This document shows, piece by piece, positions 10,009 to 18,738 of a stretch of DNA of 64,000 nt (the stretch's first letter is position 1; every line of letters begins with the position of its first letter). Origin of the DNA: an uncultured Lachnospiraceae bacterium (GTDB lineage Bacteria > Bacillota > Clostridia > Lachnospirales > Lachnospiraceae); contig CATJHO010000124.1 in assembly GCA_949740535.1 (NCBI GenBank), positions 1 to 64,000 on the forward strand, in the 5' to 3' direction. The notes under the pieces were generated by a model. That model was not told where the DNA came from. It was given only the letters and a program-made list of their open reading frames with translations, and made no database searches. A program made the translations under genes and the position numbers.

Positions 10009-10439
10009 CTTATTTTCCCCATCCCTTTCCAGGCTCTTCCCATCTGATGTTCCCGCCGAATCTCTGCCGCAGGATTCATGCGGCGGGCTTCCTCCTGCTC
10101 CCGAACCCTAAGTCCGCCTAACAGACTGGTATATCCCTCATAAGCCACTACCACTTTCTGTTTTGTCACCTTTACGGACACCTCCAGCTCCCGCAGGGCT
10201 AAAAGCTTTCCCCTGGCAAGGCCTGCCGCCTGCCCCAAAAGCCAGGCCTCCAGTTCTTTCTCGCTTTGATACTTCCCCGCCGCCCCCTTGCCGGACAGCT
10301 CTGCCGCACAGGAAGACAGCACACTTCTGTCATGAAGATAGAGACACAGGCAGATAAACACAAATACCACAAAGATGAGAAAAGGTATTAATACTGAGGC
10401 CTCCACCGTAAGGCTTCCTTTTTGCATTCGTTTTTTCAC
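10005..10439 (-). CDS. TadE-like pseudopilin/pilus assembly protein
   Basis: MKKRMQKGSLTVEASVLIPFLIFVVFVF signal/TM. GTG start overlaps the prepilin peptidase stop (GTGA) after GGAGGAGG, which shortens the 290-aa track ORF. Confidence 0.8.
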   Translation of the reverse strand: MKKRMQKGSLTVEASVLIPFLIFVVFVFICLCLYLHDRSVLSSCAAELSGKGAAGKYQSEKELEAWLLGQAAGLARGKLLALRELEVSVKVTKQKVVVAYEGYTSLLGGLRVREQEEARRMNPAAEIRREHQMGRAWKGMGKIR

Positions 10440-10861
10440 AGAAAACCTCCTCCCACAAAAGCCAGAAGAAGAAAAGGCACCAGCGGAACCCGGTCTTTCA
10501 TCCGCACCCTCCGAAACAGCAGTCCCACTGCCTGAATCAAAGCACAGCACAGCGTTCCTGTCAGCAGCAGACGCAGATTTCCCCAAAATCCCAGATAAAT
10601 CCCTGTGACACAAAACAGCAGTCCGTCCCCAAAGCCAATCGCCTCCCTGCTGAAAAATGCCACTGCCAGAAGCCCGATTCCAAGTCCGATGCCGCCACAC
10701 AATTCTCCTAGATCCTGAAAACCAAATTTCAAATTCCAGATCGCCCCAAGTACGCCAAAGCTGTACAGACTTATTAGACTTATCTCTCCTTTTTTCCAAT
10801 CCAGCATCCCATTCAAAAACAACAATATAAGTACACTGATTTTTACTGCTTTTTCTTCCAT
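10436..10861 (-). CDS. Prepilin peptidase, TadV/CpaA-like (A24 family)
   Basis: Small polytopic protein with REAIGFGDGLLFC (GxGD-type aspartyl protease) and N-terminal D (NGMLDWKKGEI). Confidence 0.82.
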   Translation of the reverse strand: MEEKAVKISVLILLFLNGMLDWKKGEISLISLYSFGVLGAIWNLKFGFQDLGELCGGIGLGIGLLAVAFFSREAIGFGDGLLFCVTGIYLGFWGNLRLLLTGTLCCALIQAVGLLFRRVRMKDRVPLVPFLLLAFVGGGFL

Positions 10862-10864
10862 CTT

Positions 10865-11761
10865 CTATCCTCCACATATGGAACAGGGCGGCATCCCTCC
10901 CGTTTCAGAAATGCGCACTGTGCGGATGCTCCTGATCAGGCTGGAACAGTTCAGACTTTCATGACACCGGTTCCCGTCCATTGTAATATAAACAGCTCCG
11001 CTTCCGCTTTTCCAGCACCGCTCACAGGGATAATACTTTCCGCCGTTTTCATTCCGCAGATGCTCTGCATCCGAAACGCTTACCTGCCGGATCGACAGCT
11101 TCAAATGTCTGCAGTCCAGACTCCGGTGATATACGGTTCCGTAATTGGTCACATATACCACCTCCTCTCCTTTCTCACCTTCATAACGCCTCCGGCTGCT
11201 AAAACCCGTCCATCCCCGGACAGTTTTTGTCTGCGTAATCTTTATGGGATGAAACCAGGAAAGTCCCAAAGGCAGCAGTACCTGATAATCTGCCCGCAGG
11301 GTTATCATGGAGTCTCCCAGGGCTGTGCCGATTCCCAAAACGGTAATTCCTTCTGCTCCGTCCTTTAGAATCCCTTCCGTCTGTCTTCCCTTTAAGTATT
11401 CCCTGACCTTCTTCTTTCCGTCTGCTTGGGCCGTCAAAGATGCCGAGCCCTGCGAAGCATAGGCCTTCCAGGATAATTCCCGGCCTGTGTCCGTCAAAGC
11501 CCGCCCCACCTCTGTCTGAAGCTGCTGCAGCAGCAGAAGATATAAAAGAGCTGTCAGCACAAACAGGAAAAAGGGGAATACAAGCGCTGCTTCCACTGTA
11601 AGACTCCCCTGCTTTTTCACAGAGGTGCACGGTGACATTCTTCCGTCATGGAGTATATGATTTTTACAATGAGAATTGCTTTGAAAATAGGAGAAATCCT
11701 TCTGAACTGCCTGGAGAGCTATAATTTTTTTCAGAAACTCCTTTTTGCGGAAGAACATCAC
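10865..11761 (-). CDS. TadE-like pseudopilin with tandem His/Cys C-terminal domains
   Basis: KKQGSLTVEAALVFPFFLFVLTALLYLLLL signal/TM, then two repeats VYVTNYGTVYHRSLDCRHLKLSIRQV...PCERC and VYITMDGNRCHESLNCSSLIRSIRTV...PCSIC. Confidence 0.8.
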   Translation of the reverse strand: MMFFRKKEFLKKIIALQAVQKDFSYFQSNSHCKNHILHDGRMSPCTSVKKQGSLTVEAALVFPFFLFVLTALLYLLLLQQLQTEVGRALTDTGRELSWKAYASQGSASLTAQADGKKKVREYLKGRQTEGILKDGAEGITVLGIGTALGDSMITLRADYQVLLPLGLSWFHPIKITQTKTVRGWTGFSSRRRYEGEKGEEVVYVTNYGTVYHRSLDCRHLKLSIRQVSVSDAEHLRNENGGKYYPCERCWKSGSGAVYITMDGNRCHESLNCSSLIRSIRTVRISETGGMPPCSICGG

Positions 11762-11794
11762 AGTACACCTCTTTTCTTTCTATTTTTATTTTCA

Positions 11795-13186
11795 TTACCA
11801 TTCATAAGCAAAACTGCGCTCTGCTGTCAGTTCTCTTCCGTTTTCAATTACCATCCGTACCCGGAAGCTGTCTACACACTGATCTACATAAAAACCGTTA
11901 CTGCCTGAAGCCCCCCGGATCACACCCTCTATCACATCCAGGCTTCTCATGGTCTTCTTCTCACGTCCAACTGATGCAAGGAGCATTCCCAGATAATCCT
12001 CATAAGACAATCCGCCTGCATCCTCCTGCCGGGAAAATCCGGAAATCGAATTCTTCAAGTTCAGAGCCCCTTCCAGAGAGGTCCGCCAGACCCCTGTGCT
12101 TTTGGAAAATGCACTCTTTTTTCCGCTTAAAAGCATACGCACATCCATCACACTCTCCGCATGGGCCCAGGCCAGCAGAAGCATCTGCTTCACAGCCTCA
12201 ACAAGTTCAGGTATCAGGGTGATCCCCACCATCAGAACCGCCAGTGCCTCGCATTCTGCTTTTTTCCCGGAATCCGTCTGGATATAAGCATAGTTCATCC
12301 CCTCCCGAAGCAGGAGAATCCGTTTACATACCTTTTCCAGATTGGCAATATCCGAATCCTCCCCGGCAATCAGGTACTCCACCTGATAGTCCAGCCAGGG
12401 CTCCGGATCCCGATCCTCTGCCATAAATGCCGCCGCATAAGAGAAATTTTCCATAAGATACCCATGAAAAAACAAATCATTTCCGGCGGTTCCTCTGTGG
12501 ATTCCTCTGGCCCCCACTCCCTGGAGACAGGTCCGCATGGAGGGCGTTTCCGAAAGAACCGCCTTTTTGCCGGAGACTTTTTCCGGATGTTCCAAAACCA
12601 GCGGAAGAAGACCGCCGTCCAGATTCTCTCCGGACGATACCGGATCTGGTACAGATACTTCCCCGGCCTCTGTGCTTCTTCTCTGCTGTTCCTGCAGATT
12701 CTCTTGTTCCTGCCGCCTTACCCCTTCATAATCTCTGCACTGCTCCTCCGCCTCATATCCAAGCTTTTCACAGTTCTTAAGCCGTTCCAGCATAGCTGCA
12801 CCCGTCCTGTGTTTTTCATAGGCCACTGCCTGTTCATAGAACGCGGCGCCTTTTTGATCCGAAGCACGGGCAAAATCTCCGGCTTCCAATGCATTTATAC
12901 GGCCCTTTGGCAGATTTTCACTTAAAAACCAGCGTATCCGCTGCTTTAAGTATTGTGTATCCTCCTGTGCCTGTCCATATCCCAGATCTATATAAAGCAG
13001 ACCATAACGCGACAGCAGCTCCCGGTGATATTCGGAAAGCACGGAGTACTCTGCCAGCTCCAGCGCCTCCTGGGTCTGGCTGCGCAGAAAAGCACTGTGT
13101 GCCGATTTAAGGCAGGCCTGAAGAAAAAACAATAGAACGGCCATCAGCAGGCTCACAAATACCGTAATCTCTCCCTTTTTCCACAT
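11795..13186 (-). CDS. DUF5702-like Tad-associated protein
   Basis: MWKKGEITVFVSLLMAVLLFFLQACLKSAH pseudopilin-like N-terminus; position in Tad operon; start taken at MWKK. Confidence 0.7.
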   Translation of the reverse strand: MWKKGEITVFVSLLMAVLLFFLQACLKSAHSAFLRSQTQEALELAEYSVLSEYHRELLSRYGLLYIDLGYGQAQEDTQYLKQRIRWFLSENLPKGRINALEAGDFARASDQKGAAFYEQAVAYEKHRTGAAMLERLKNCEKLGYEAEEQCRDYEGVRRQEQENLQEQQRRSTEAGEVSVPDPVSSGENLDGGLLPLVLEHPEKVSGKKAVLSETPSMRTCLQGVGARGIHRGTAGNDLFFHGYLMENFSYAAAFMAEDRDPEPWLDYQVEYLIAGEDSDIANLEKVCKRILLLREGMNYAYIQTDSGKKAECEALAVLMVGITLIPELVEAVKQMLLLAWAHAESVMDVRMLLSGKKSAFSKSTGVWRTSLEGALNLKNSISGFSRQEDAGGLSYEDYLGMLLASVGREKKTMRSLDVIEGVIRGASGSNGFYVDQCVDSFRVRMVIENGRELTAERSFAYEW

Positions 13187-13205
13187 ACCACCGCCCCCCT
13201 TTATC

Positions 13206-13376
13206 CTAAATCGTACCGCTCTGGGTTGTGATTTTATCAAAAATCGTGTTTACAAGAGATGTCAGCTGACTCTTAAAAATGATTACAAGCCCGATCAATA
13301 CCACCAGAATCAATATCATTTCAACTACGCCAATCCCATCCTCTTCCTTCCAAAACCGTTTCCACAAACTTTTCAT
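13206..13376 (-). CDS. Flp/Tad (type IVb) major pilin, 56 aa (absent from supplied ORF track)
   Basis: Translated by hand: MKSLWKRFWKEEDGIGVVEMILILVVLIGLVIIFKSQLTSLVNTIFDKITTQSGTI*. It has a G|IGVVE prepilin cleavage pattern with E at +5, a hydrophobic helix, and GAAAGGAAA upstream. Confidence 0.85.
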   Translation of the reverse strand: MKSLWKRFWKEEDGIGVVEMILILVVLIGLVIIFKSQLTSLVNTIFDKITTQSGTI

Positions 13377-13392
13377 ATCATTTTCCTTTCTT

Positions 13393-14730
13393 TCACATCA
13401 TCATTGACATTCCCGCAGGAACAAGTATCAAAACCATTACCACAATCAACATCAGAATCATGGGTACCAAAAGCTTTGTCGCCGCCTCCTCACCTGTACA
13501 GACCGCCTGCTCTTTCCGCTGTTCCAGCGCCTCCTGCACTTCTGCCTTCAGAAGCGCTGTAAGCCCACGGCTTCCTTTCCGCAGATTCTGCTCCAGCAGC
13601 ACGGAAAGCTTCATATAACACGGGACCCTGCAACGAAATCCAAAGTTTTCATAAGCCTTTATTTCTGCTGTGCCATTCTGCATCTCCCTGCAGGCCAGTG
13701 CCATTTCTTCGTAGGCATACCGCAGTTCTTCCTGCCCGTTTTCCCGTTTTTTCTGATAATCGCGGACCACCAGCTCCCAGGCTGTCCGAATAGCTGCGCC
13801 GGCTCCCATCAGCAGAACCAGCTTGCTTACAATCCTTCCGTAATCTCTGCGCATCTGGCACTCACGTTCTTTCGCCCGCCTGGCCAGTTCCCGATCCTTT
13901 GCTGTATAAAGAACTGCTATTCCCGACAGTGTCAAAAGCAATAGGCAAAGCGCAGAAGATTGTTTTTTCTCTTTCCAGATCAGTTTCTTTCCCTGTACCC
14001 AGATGGGCAGTTCTTTTCTGTCTTTCTCACTGCTTTTCTTCTGCAGATCCTCAAGCTCTGTCTTAAGCTCCTGTGCAAACTGCTCCTGTGCACTCAAAAC
14101 CGGCGGAAGAACCTTTGCACAGGCTCGATACACAGTCTCTTCCCCGTTACAGACCAGATACGCCGTAAGCTCCACGATACTGCCCTCCTCTTTCAGATTC
14201 TCCCTTCGAATGCTGCCATCCAGATTTAGAACCTCATAGGAATCCAGCTCCCAGTCAACCTCTATGGGAAGGCCCGGAATCTGCCCTGCAAGCTTCAGAT
14301 CCGTCCGTACCTCCTCAAGAGAGGGATTATCACCCAAAATAAAGGCTTCCATCTGCTCTGCTGTCTGGGTCAACAGTTCCCGGCTTTCCTCTCCGGACAG
14401 CCTGCGGGGCTCCACCAGTACCGTCAATGTTTCCGGCTCCTCTCCTTCCGATGAAACCAGGAGCTCCCGGTGATAGGCGGTCTTCTGCCGTGGAAGATAA
14501 TATCCCTCTGACAGCTTCTGGTCTGTAAAGGATACTGCACCGGCCAGAACCATTATGGCAAGCCCCCCTGCCAATACCTTTAGAAGAAGACCGATCTTTT
14601 CCACATAGTAAGCCTCTTCTGCTTCCCGGCCGTCCGTTCCCGTGTGAAGAAGCTTCAGATTTTCTCTCACTGCCTCCCGTCCCGGCAGCCAGTCTTTTGT
14701 CTTATTCAGAATTCTTTTACTGAGCTTCAT
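13393..14730 (-). CDS. Tad pilus assembly membrane protein, TadC-like (T2SSF type)
   Basis: Membrane protein with TadC-like C-terminus ATKLLVPMILMLIVVMVLILVPAGMSMMM; between tadB-like and flp. Confidence 0.72.
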   Translation of the reverse strand: MKLSKRILNKTKDWLPGREAVRENLKLLHTGTDGREAEEAYYVEKIGLLLKVLAGGLAIMVLAGAVSFTDQKLSEGYYLPRQKTAYHRELLVSSEGEEPETLTVLVEPRRLSGEESRELLTQTAEQMEAFILGDNPSLEEVRTDLKLAGQIPGLPIEVDWELDSYEVLNLDGSIRRENLKEEGSIVELTAYLVCNGEETVYRACAKVLPPVLSAQEQFAQELKTELEDLQKKSSEKDRKELPIWVQGKKLIWKEKKQSSALCLLLLTLSGIAVLYTAKDRELARRAKERECQMRRDYGRIVSKLVLLMGAGAAIRTAWELVVRDYQKKRENGQEELRYAYEEMALACREMQNGTAEIKAYENFGFRCRVPCYMKLSVLLEQNLRKGSRGLTALLKAEVQEALEQRKEQAVCTGEEAATKLLVPMILMLIVVMVLILVPAGMSMMM

Positions 14731-14733
14731 TGT

Positions 14734-15471
14734 CTACACCTCTATATTCAAAAGCTTCTTTCCCAGATGCCAGGCTGCCAGATAAAGTCCCAGACAGCCT
14801 GTCATTATACCGATTCCCGCCACATTGCCATACAGGGGATCGAGGAATCCCGGACATCCCAGCCGCAGATACAGAATCATCCCAAAGGGCACCAGATTCA
14901 TAACCTTCTGCTCATATTTCCTGGAGGCCAGAGCTGTTGCTGCCTGGCGCTCGGTTTCTATGGTTTCGGAAATGGTCTTCGCTGTATCTTTCATTATTCC
15001 AATGAGATCTCCGCCGCTTCGCTTTCCTACTGCAAATATTTCCGCGAAAGTCTCTGCTTCTTCCAGGCCGCTGCGCCTGGCGAAATCTTCCATTACTGCT
15101 TCGATGGTCTGATTGGCATCCATCCGCCGTTCCATTGCCGAAAGTTCCTGCAGGATATCCATATTTTCAGCATAGATAAGGCTCAGATCCTTTCTGGCTT
15201 CCCGCAGCGCATTTTCCGCCGAATATCCTGCTGCCATGGCAGCGGCGATCCCCTGAACCGCATCCTTAAACTGGAGCTTCAACGCTTTTTGCCGTTTCTC
15301 TCCCAGGCGCTTCTTTTCCTGTTTGTACAGCCAGAAAAGCACACCCGGAAAAATCAGAAGAGACCAGAAAGAATTATAAAAGCAGACTGCAATGATGAGC
15401 GTCAGCCCTGCTGCCTTGGCTGCAGACATAAGCTTCTCCTTCCTGCTTGGCCGATACTGCCTGTAATCCAT
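14734..15471 (-). CDS. Tad pilus assembly protein TadB-like (T2SSF domain)
   Basis: GYSAENALREARKDL, RSGGDLIGIMKDTAKTISETIETERQAATALASRKYEQKVM. Confidence 0.85.
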   Translation of the reverse strand: MDYRQYRPSRKEKLMSAAKAAGLTLIIAVCFYNSFWSLLIFPGVLFWLYKQEKKRLGEKRQKALKLQFKDAVQGIAAAMAAGYSAENALREARKDLSLIYAENMDILQELSAMERRMDANQTIEAVMEDFARRSGLEEAETFAEIFAVGKRSGGDLIGIMKDTAKTISETIETERQAATALASRKYEQKVMNLVPFGMILYLRLGCPGFLDPLYGNVAGIGIMTGCLGLYLAAWHLGKKLLNIEV

Positions 15472-15472
15472 C

Positions 15473-16711
15473 TCACATCCCTCCGATTCCTGCTGATTTC
15501 ATTTTTTCCGTATGCAGCAGGTCCTCCTGTTTTTGCAGAGTCCCCTGAACCGCTTTCCCCTGCCCTTCTTTCTCCCGAAAGGCGTAGAGGGTATGTAGCA
15601 GAATCTCTCCCTCTGCCATTCCGTTTACCTCCACAATCTCCAGCACCCTCCGGCTGCCATCCCGCAGGCGTCCCAGGTGGACAATTAAGTCCACCCCGGA
15701 TGCAATCTGCCTTCGGACAGCTGTCAGGGGCAGATCCATTCCCATCAGCACCATCGTCTCCAGACGGCTTAGCATATCCTTGGGACTGTTAGCATGTCCG
15801 GTACTCAATGAGCCGTCATGCCCCGTATTCATGGCCTGCAGCATATCCAGAGCTTCCATGCCCCGGACCTCGCCCACGATGATTCTTGTAGGCCGCATAC
15901 GGAGAGCCGTTCGAATCAAATCCCGGATGGTAACTGCCTGTTCTCCCTCCAGATTGGCGTTTCGAGCCTCCAGGGTCACCAGATTCTCCGCCCTGGTAAG
16001 CTGGAGCTCGGCATTGTCTTCTATGGTAATAATCCGCTCCCAGGAAGGGATAAATTCTGACAGGGCATTGAGAAAGGTCGTCTTCCCGGAGCCCGTTCCG
16101 CCGCTGACGAAAATGTTATATCCCGCCTGCACTGCATCATGAAGAAAATCAGCCGCCTCCTTTGTCACCGAACCCCACTCTACAAGTCTGGCAATTCCTA
16201 TCGGTTCCTTAGGAAATCTTCGTATGGTAACTGCCGGGCCGTTGAGAGCCACCGGATCCAGCACAATATTGACTCTGGACCCATCCGAAAGCCGGGCATC
16301 TGCTATGGGACTGGCCTTTGAAACACTGCGGTTACAGAAGCTGACTATCTGCTGAACCAAATCCTCCAGCTTCTGTCCGGATGCAAACTGCCTGTCCCAC
16401 CGATACAAACGTCCCTTTTTCTCAATAAAAATATGCCGGGGGCCATTTACCATAATTTCCGTTATCTCCGGGTCTTCAATCAGCTCCTGCAGAAGGTCCA
16501 GCCTGCGGATGCTGTTAAAAAGCTCCTTTTGAAGACTCAGCTTTTCCTCCAGCAGCAGATATTCCCGGCTGTTCCAGGCCAGAATCTCCCTGTCAATCAC
16601 TTCTGCTACTTCCTCATCCGTCAACTCTCTGGTTAAATCCAGCTCCTTTTGTATTATTCTGTACAGCTCCTGACGGATTCTTTCCCTGTCACGGTTCACA
16701 ATCCGCACCAC
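15473..16711 (-). CDS. Tad pilus ATPase TadA/CpaF family
   Basis: Walker A SGGTGSGKTTFLNAL, RIITIEDNAELQL, RPTRIIVGEVRGMEALDMLQAMNTGHDGSLSTGHANSP. Confidence 0.95.
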   Translation of the reverse strand: MVRIVNRDRERIRQELYRIIQKELDLTRELTDEEVAEVIDREILAWNSREYLLLEEKLSLQKELFNSIRRLDLLQELIEDPEITEIMVNGPRHIFIEKKGRLYRWDRQFASGQKLEDLVQQIVSFCNRSVSKASPIADARLSDGSRVNIVLDPVALNGPAVTIRRFPKEPIGIARLVEWGSVTKEAADFLHDAVQAGYNIFVSGGTGSGKTTFLNALSEFIPSWERIITIEDNAELQLTRAENLVTLEARNANLEGEQAVTIRDLIRTALRMRPTRIIVGEVRGMEALDMLQAMNTGHDGSLSTGHANSPKDMLSRLETMVLMGMDLPLTAVRRQIASGVDLIVHLGRLRDGSRRVLEIVEVNGMAEGEILLHTLYAFREKEGQGKAVQGTLQKQEDLLHTEKMKSAGIGGM

Positions 16712-17661
16712 CTCCTTCCCTCTTCTTTTCCATACGCCTCTAATTCCGCCTCTCCCCAGGAGAAAAACCTTTGTGTTTTATCCAAAACATGTTCCAGATC
16801 CAGCAGTTTTAAAGTATCCTCGTACTGACGGACCTTTGCCTGAGCCGCCTCATCCCGGCTCACAGGCATATAAATCCCGTCACAAGACTCCAGAAGTTCA
16901 AAAAGCCCCTCCACACTGCTTCCAAAATCCAAAATCACAAACTCATAACGGCTCTCCCTTCCCAGGGTTTCTAAAAGCAGTTCCCAGTCCTCTTTCCGGA
17001 TGTCCCGAAGCTCCACCGGCGAGCGTACAGGCGGAATATAGTCCAGTCCGCCTATCTGGCGCACAATGCTCTCCAGCTTGCAGGCAAAGGCCGGCTTACC
17101 CTGTTTCAAAAAATACATCAGTTCCGAAAGTGTCCATGCGGTATTCAAAGGATAGAGAACCTCAAATCCGGAATACTCCTCCATATTCAGATAGAGCACC
17201 CGCCTTTGTCTGGCAATCTCTTTCCCAAGCGCCAGTGCAAGGCCTGTCTTTCCCACTCTCCCTATGGGCGAAAAAACTCCAATACGTTTCATCTCCTCAA
17301 GCTTCAGCGCCAGACCCAGGCCTGTCCTGTTTTCCTCCGCATAAACAGAAAATGCTTTCTTCAGAATCTGCGGGCAGGGCTGGTATTTGTAGATTGCAGG
17401 ACATTCTAGGTTCTCCTGATACTCCTGCTCTGACAGGCAGATTATCTGCCCTGCCGCTTCTCTCATTTGCGCCTTTCCCATCAGATCCTCAGAAAGCAGA
17501 ACCATATCAACAGGATGTTCTTTTGTATAATCTGTCAGCTCTTCTAAACTGGTAAAGCCATGTACCAGAAAGAGCGGATCCCCATGCCGGTTGGCATACT
17601 CCGCAAACCGCAGCGTGTAATCCTGCTCTCTGTCACAGACAGCAATCTGTTTTCTCCTCAC
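16696..17661 (-). CDS. TadZ/CpaE-like P-loop localisation protein
   Basis: Receiver-like N-terminus, deviant Walker A FSPIGRVGKTGLALALGKE, VILDFGSS; adjacent to tadA ATPase. Confidence 0.78.
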   Translation of the reverse strand: MRRKQIAVCDREQDYTLRFAEYANRHGDPLFLVHGFTSLEELTDYTKEHPVDMVLLSEDLMGKAQMREAAGQIICLSEQEYQENLECPAIYKYQPCPQILKKAFSVYAEENRTGLGLALKLEEMKRIGVFSPIGRVGKTGLALALGKEIARQRRVLYLNMEEYSGFEVLYPLNTAWTLSELMYFLKQGKPAFACKLESIVRQIGGLDYIPPVRSPVELRDIRKEDWELLLETLGRESRYEFVILDFGSSVEGLFELLESCDGIYMPVSRDEAAQAKVRQYEDTLKLLDLEHVLDKTQRFFSWGEAELEAYGKEEGRRWCGL

Positions 17662-17786
17662 CAGACTCCTCCCCTGAGAAACAGGATTCCTGCCAGCAGG
17701 CAGACAAACAGCTGTAATTCCAGAAATACTGCGGCTGTCAGAAGAATCCCCTGATTTTTCCGCAGAAACTGCAGCATAAAAGTCAA
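17658..17786 (-). CDS. Small single-TM protein at head of Tad operon
   Basis: GGAGG ribosome-binding site 7 nt before TTG start; (M)TFMLQFLRKNQGILLTAAVFLELQLFVCLLAGILFLRGGVW; overlaps the tadZ-like start. Confidence 0.5.
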   Translation of the reverse strand: MTFMLQFLRKNQGILLTAAVFLELQLFVCLLAGILFLRGGVW

Positions 17787-17942
17787 ACTGCCACCTCCTT
17801 TTGTTTCATTACTTAACTCTGGAAACGTGGTTTGATTCAAACCAAAGATGTTGGCTGTGCCGGTCCGGCATCAGCCAGAAAGATTAATCGATCATGTGTT
17901 AGATTATAGCTTTGGCGGTTTTATTTGTAAATTGTAAAAATT

Positions 17943-18161
17943 TCACAAAATTCCAAAGGCCGAAATTCCATAAAGCAGTCCCAGGCCGCTGATACCAAGG
18001 CTTCCGACTGTCAAAAGGGTCAAAACATTTAATCCCACAAACACTGCAATATTCTGCGAAATCAGGATGGCATTGATAATCTGGATTCCGATCGCTCCAA
18101 ATACCATACGGAGAAGAAAATTTAATACTTTCATCAATTTGTCCCGGTTATTTTTTACCAT
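17943..18161 (-). CDS. BofA-like pro-sigmaK processing inhibitor family protein
   Basis: 72 aa, two TM segments, C-terminal GISGLGLLYGISAFGIL. Confidence 0.75.
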   Translation of the reverse strand: MVKNNRDKLMKVLNFLLRMVFGAIGIQIINAILISQNIAVFVGLNVLTLLTVGSLGISGLGLLYGISAFGIL

Positions 18162-18282
18162 TATATGGATGAACGATCCAAAATATTCTATTTTTAAGTA
18201 TAAATACCAGATATTATGCCTATACTTTTAGTACAACATAAAAGTATCCAAACACTTAATAGGGAAAGTGGGGAATTACAGT

Positions 18283-18516
18283 ATGGGGTTTTTACGAAAA
18301 GAACCGGCACCGTCGGAAGATTCCTTCACCAAGCGGCAGCTTCTGGAGGATCTTCATTCCACCAAAAATGCATTGGAGGCTGCTTACGCCAATTTTGAAG
18401 CAGTAGTGGATCCCGATCTCATCGACTGTTATACTTATGAAATCTACTCTGTCCAAAAACGCTACAAGTTCCTGCTGGAACAGGCAAAGCGGATGGATCT
18501 GCAGACCTTTTTTTAA
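18283..18516 (+). CDS. YaaL/DUF2508 family protein
   Basis: LLEDLHSTKNALEAAYANFEAVVDPDLIDCYTYEIYSVQKRYKFLLEQAKR. Confidence 0.8.
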   Translation: MGFLRKEPAPSEDSFTKRQLLEDLHSTKNALEAAYANFEAVVDPDLIDCYTYEIYSVQKRYKFLLEQAKRMDLQTFF

Positions 18517-18536
18517 TGCGTTCAACAGCAAATATG

Positions 18537-18575
18537 CAGCAGGCTTTACATACATGAATCTCTGTAAGCCTGCTG
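18537..18575 (+). terminator. Rho-independent terminator after yaaL-like gene
   Basis: CAGCAGGCTTTACA...TGTAAGCCTGCTG hairpin (one bulge), followed by TATATTTGTTT. Confidence 0.6.
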
Positions 18576-18738
18576 TATATTTGTTTCTATTCATATTTAT
18601 AACTGTTCAGACAAGCTGTCCTGCTGCGGACAGTTCTCTGTATTTCAAAATATTTAAAAAAATTATCGAAAATATTCCCGTAATACGGTATGATACTATC
18701 ATAACCTGCAAAATTTAACACAAACGAGGAGGATCTTT

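Noticed and set aside
10440-10877. N-terminal half of the 290-aa track ORF 10005-10877
   Set aside because: It is out-of-frame sequence of the prepilin peptidase gene; the TadE-like CDS starts at GTG 10439.
14644-15792. 382-aa plus-strand ORF across the tadA-tadB-tadC-like genes
   Set aside because: Spans several confident minus-strand genes, no motifs.
17828-17844. TGGTTTGA-T-TCAAACCA palindrome upstream of the Tad operon
   Set aside because: A perfect 8-1-8 palindrome, but isolated and without a cognate regulator in view; insufficient to call an operator.
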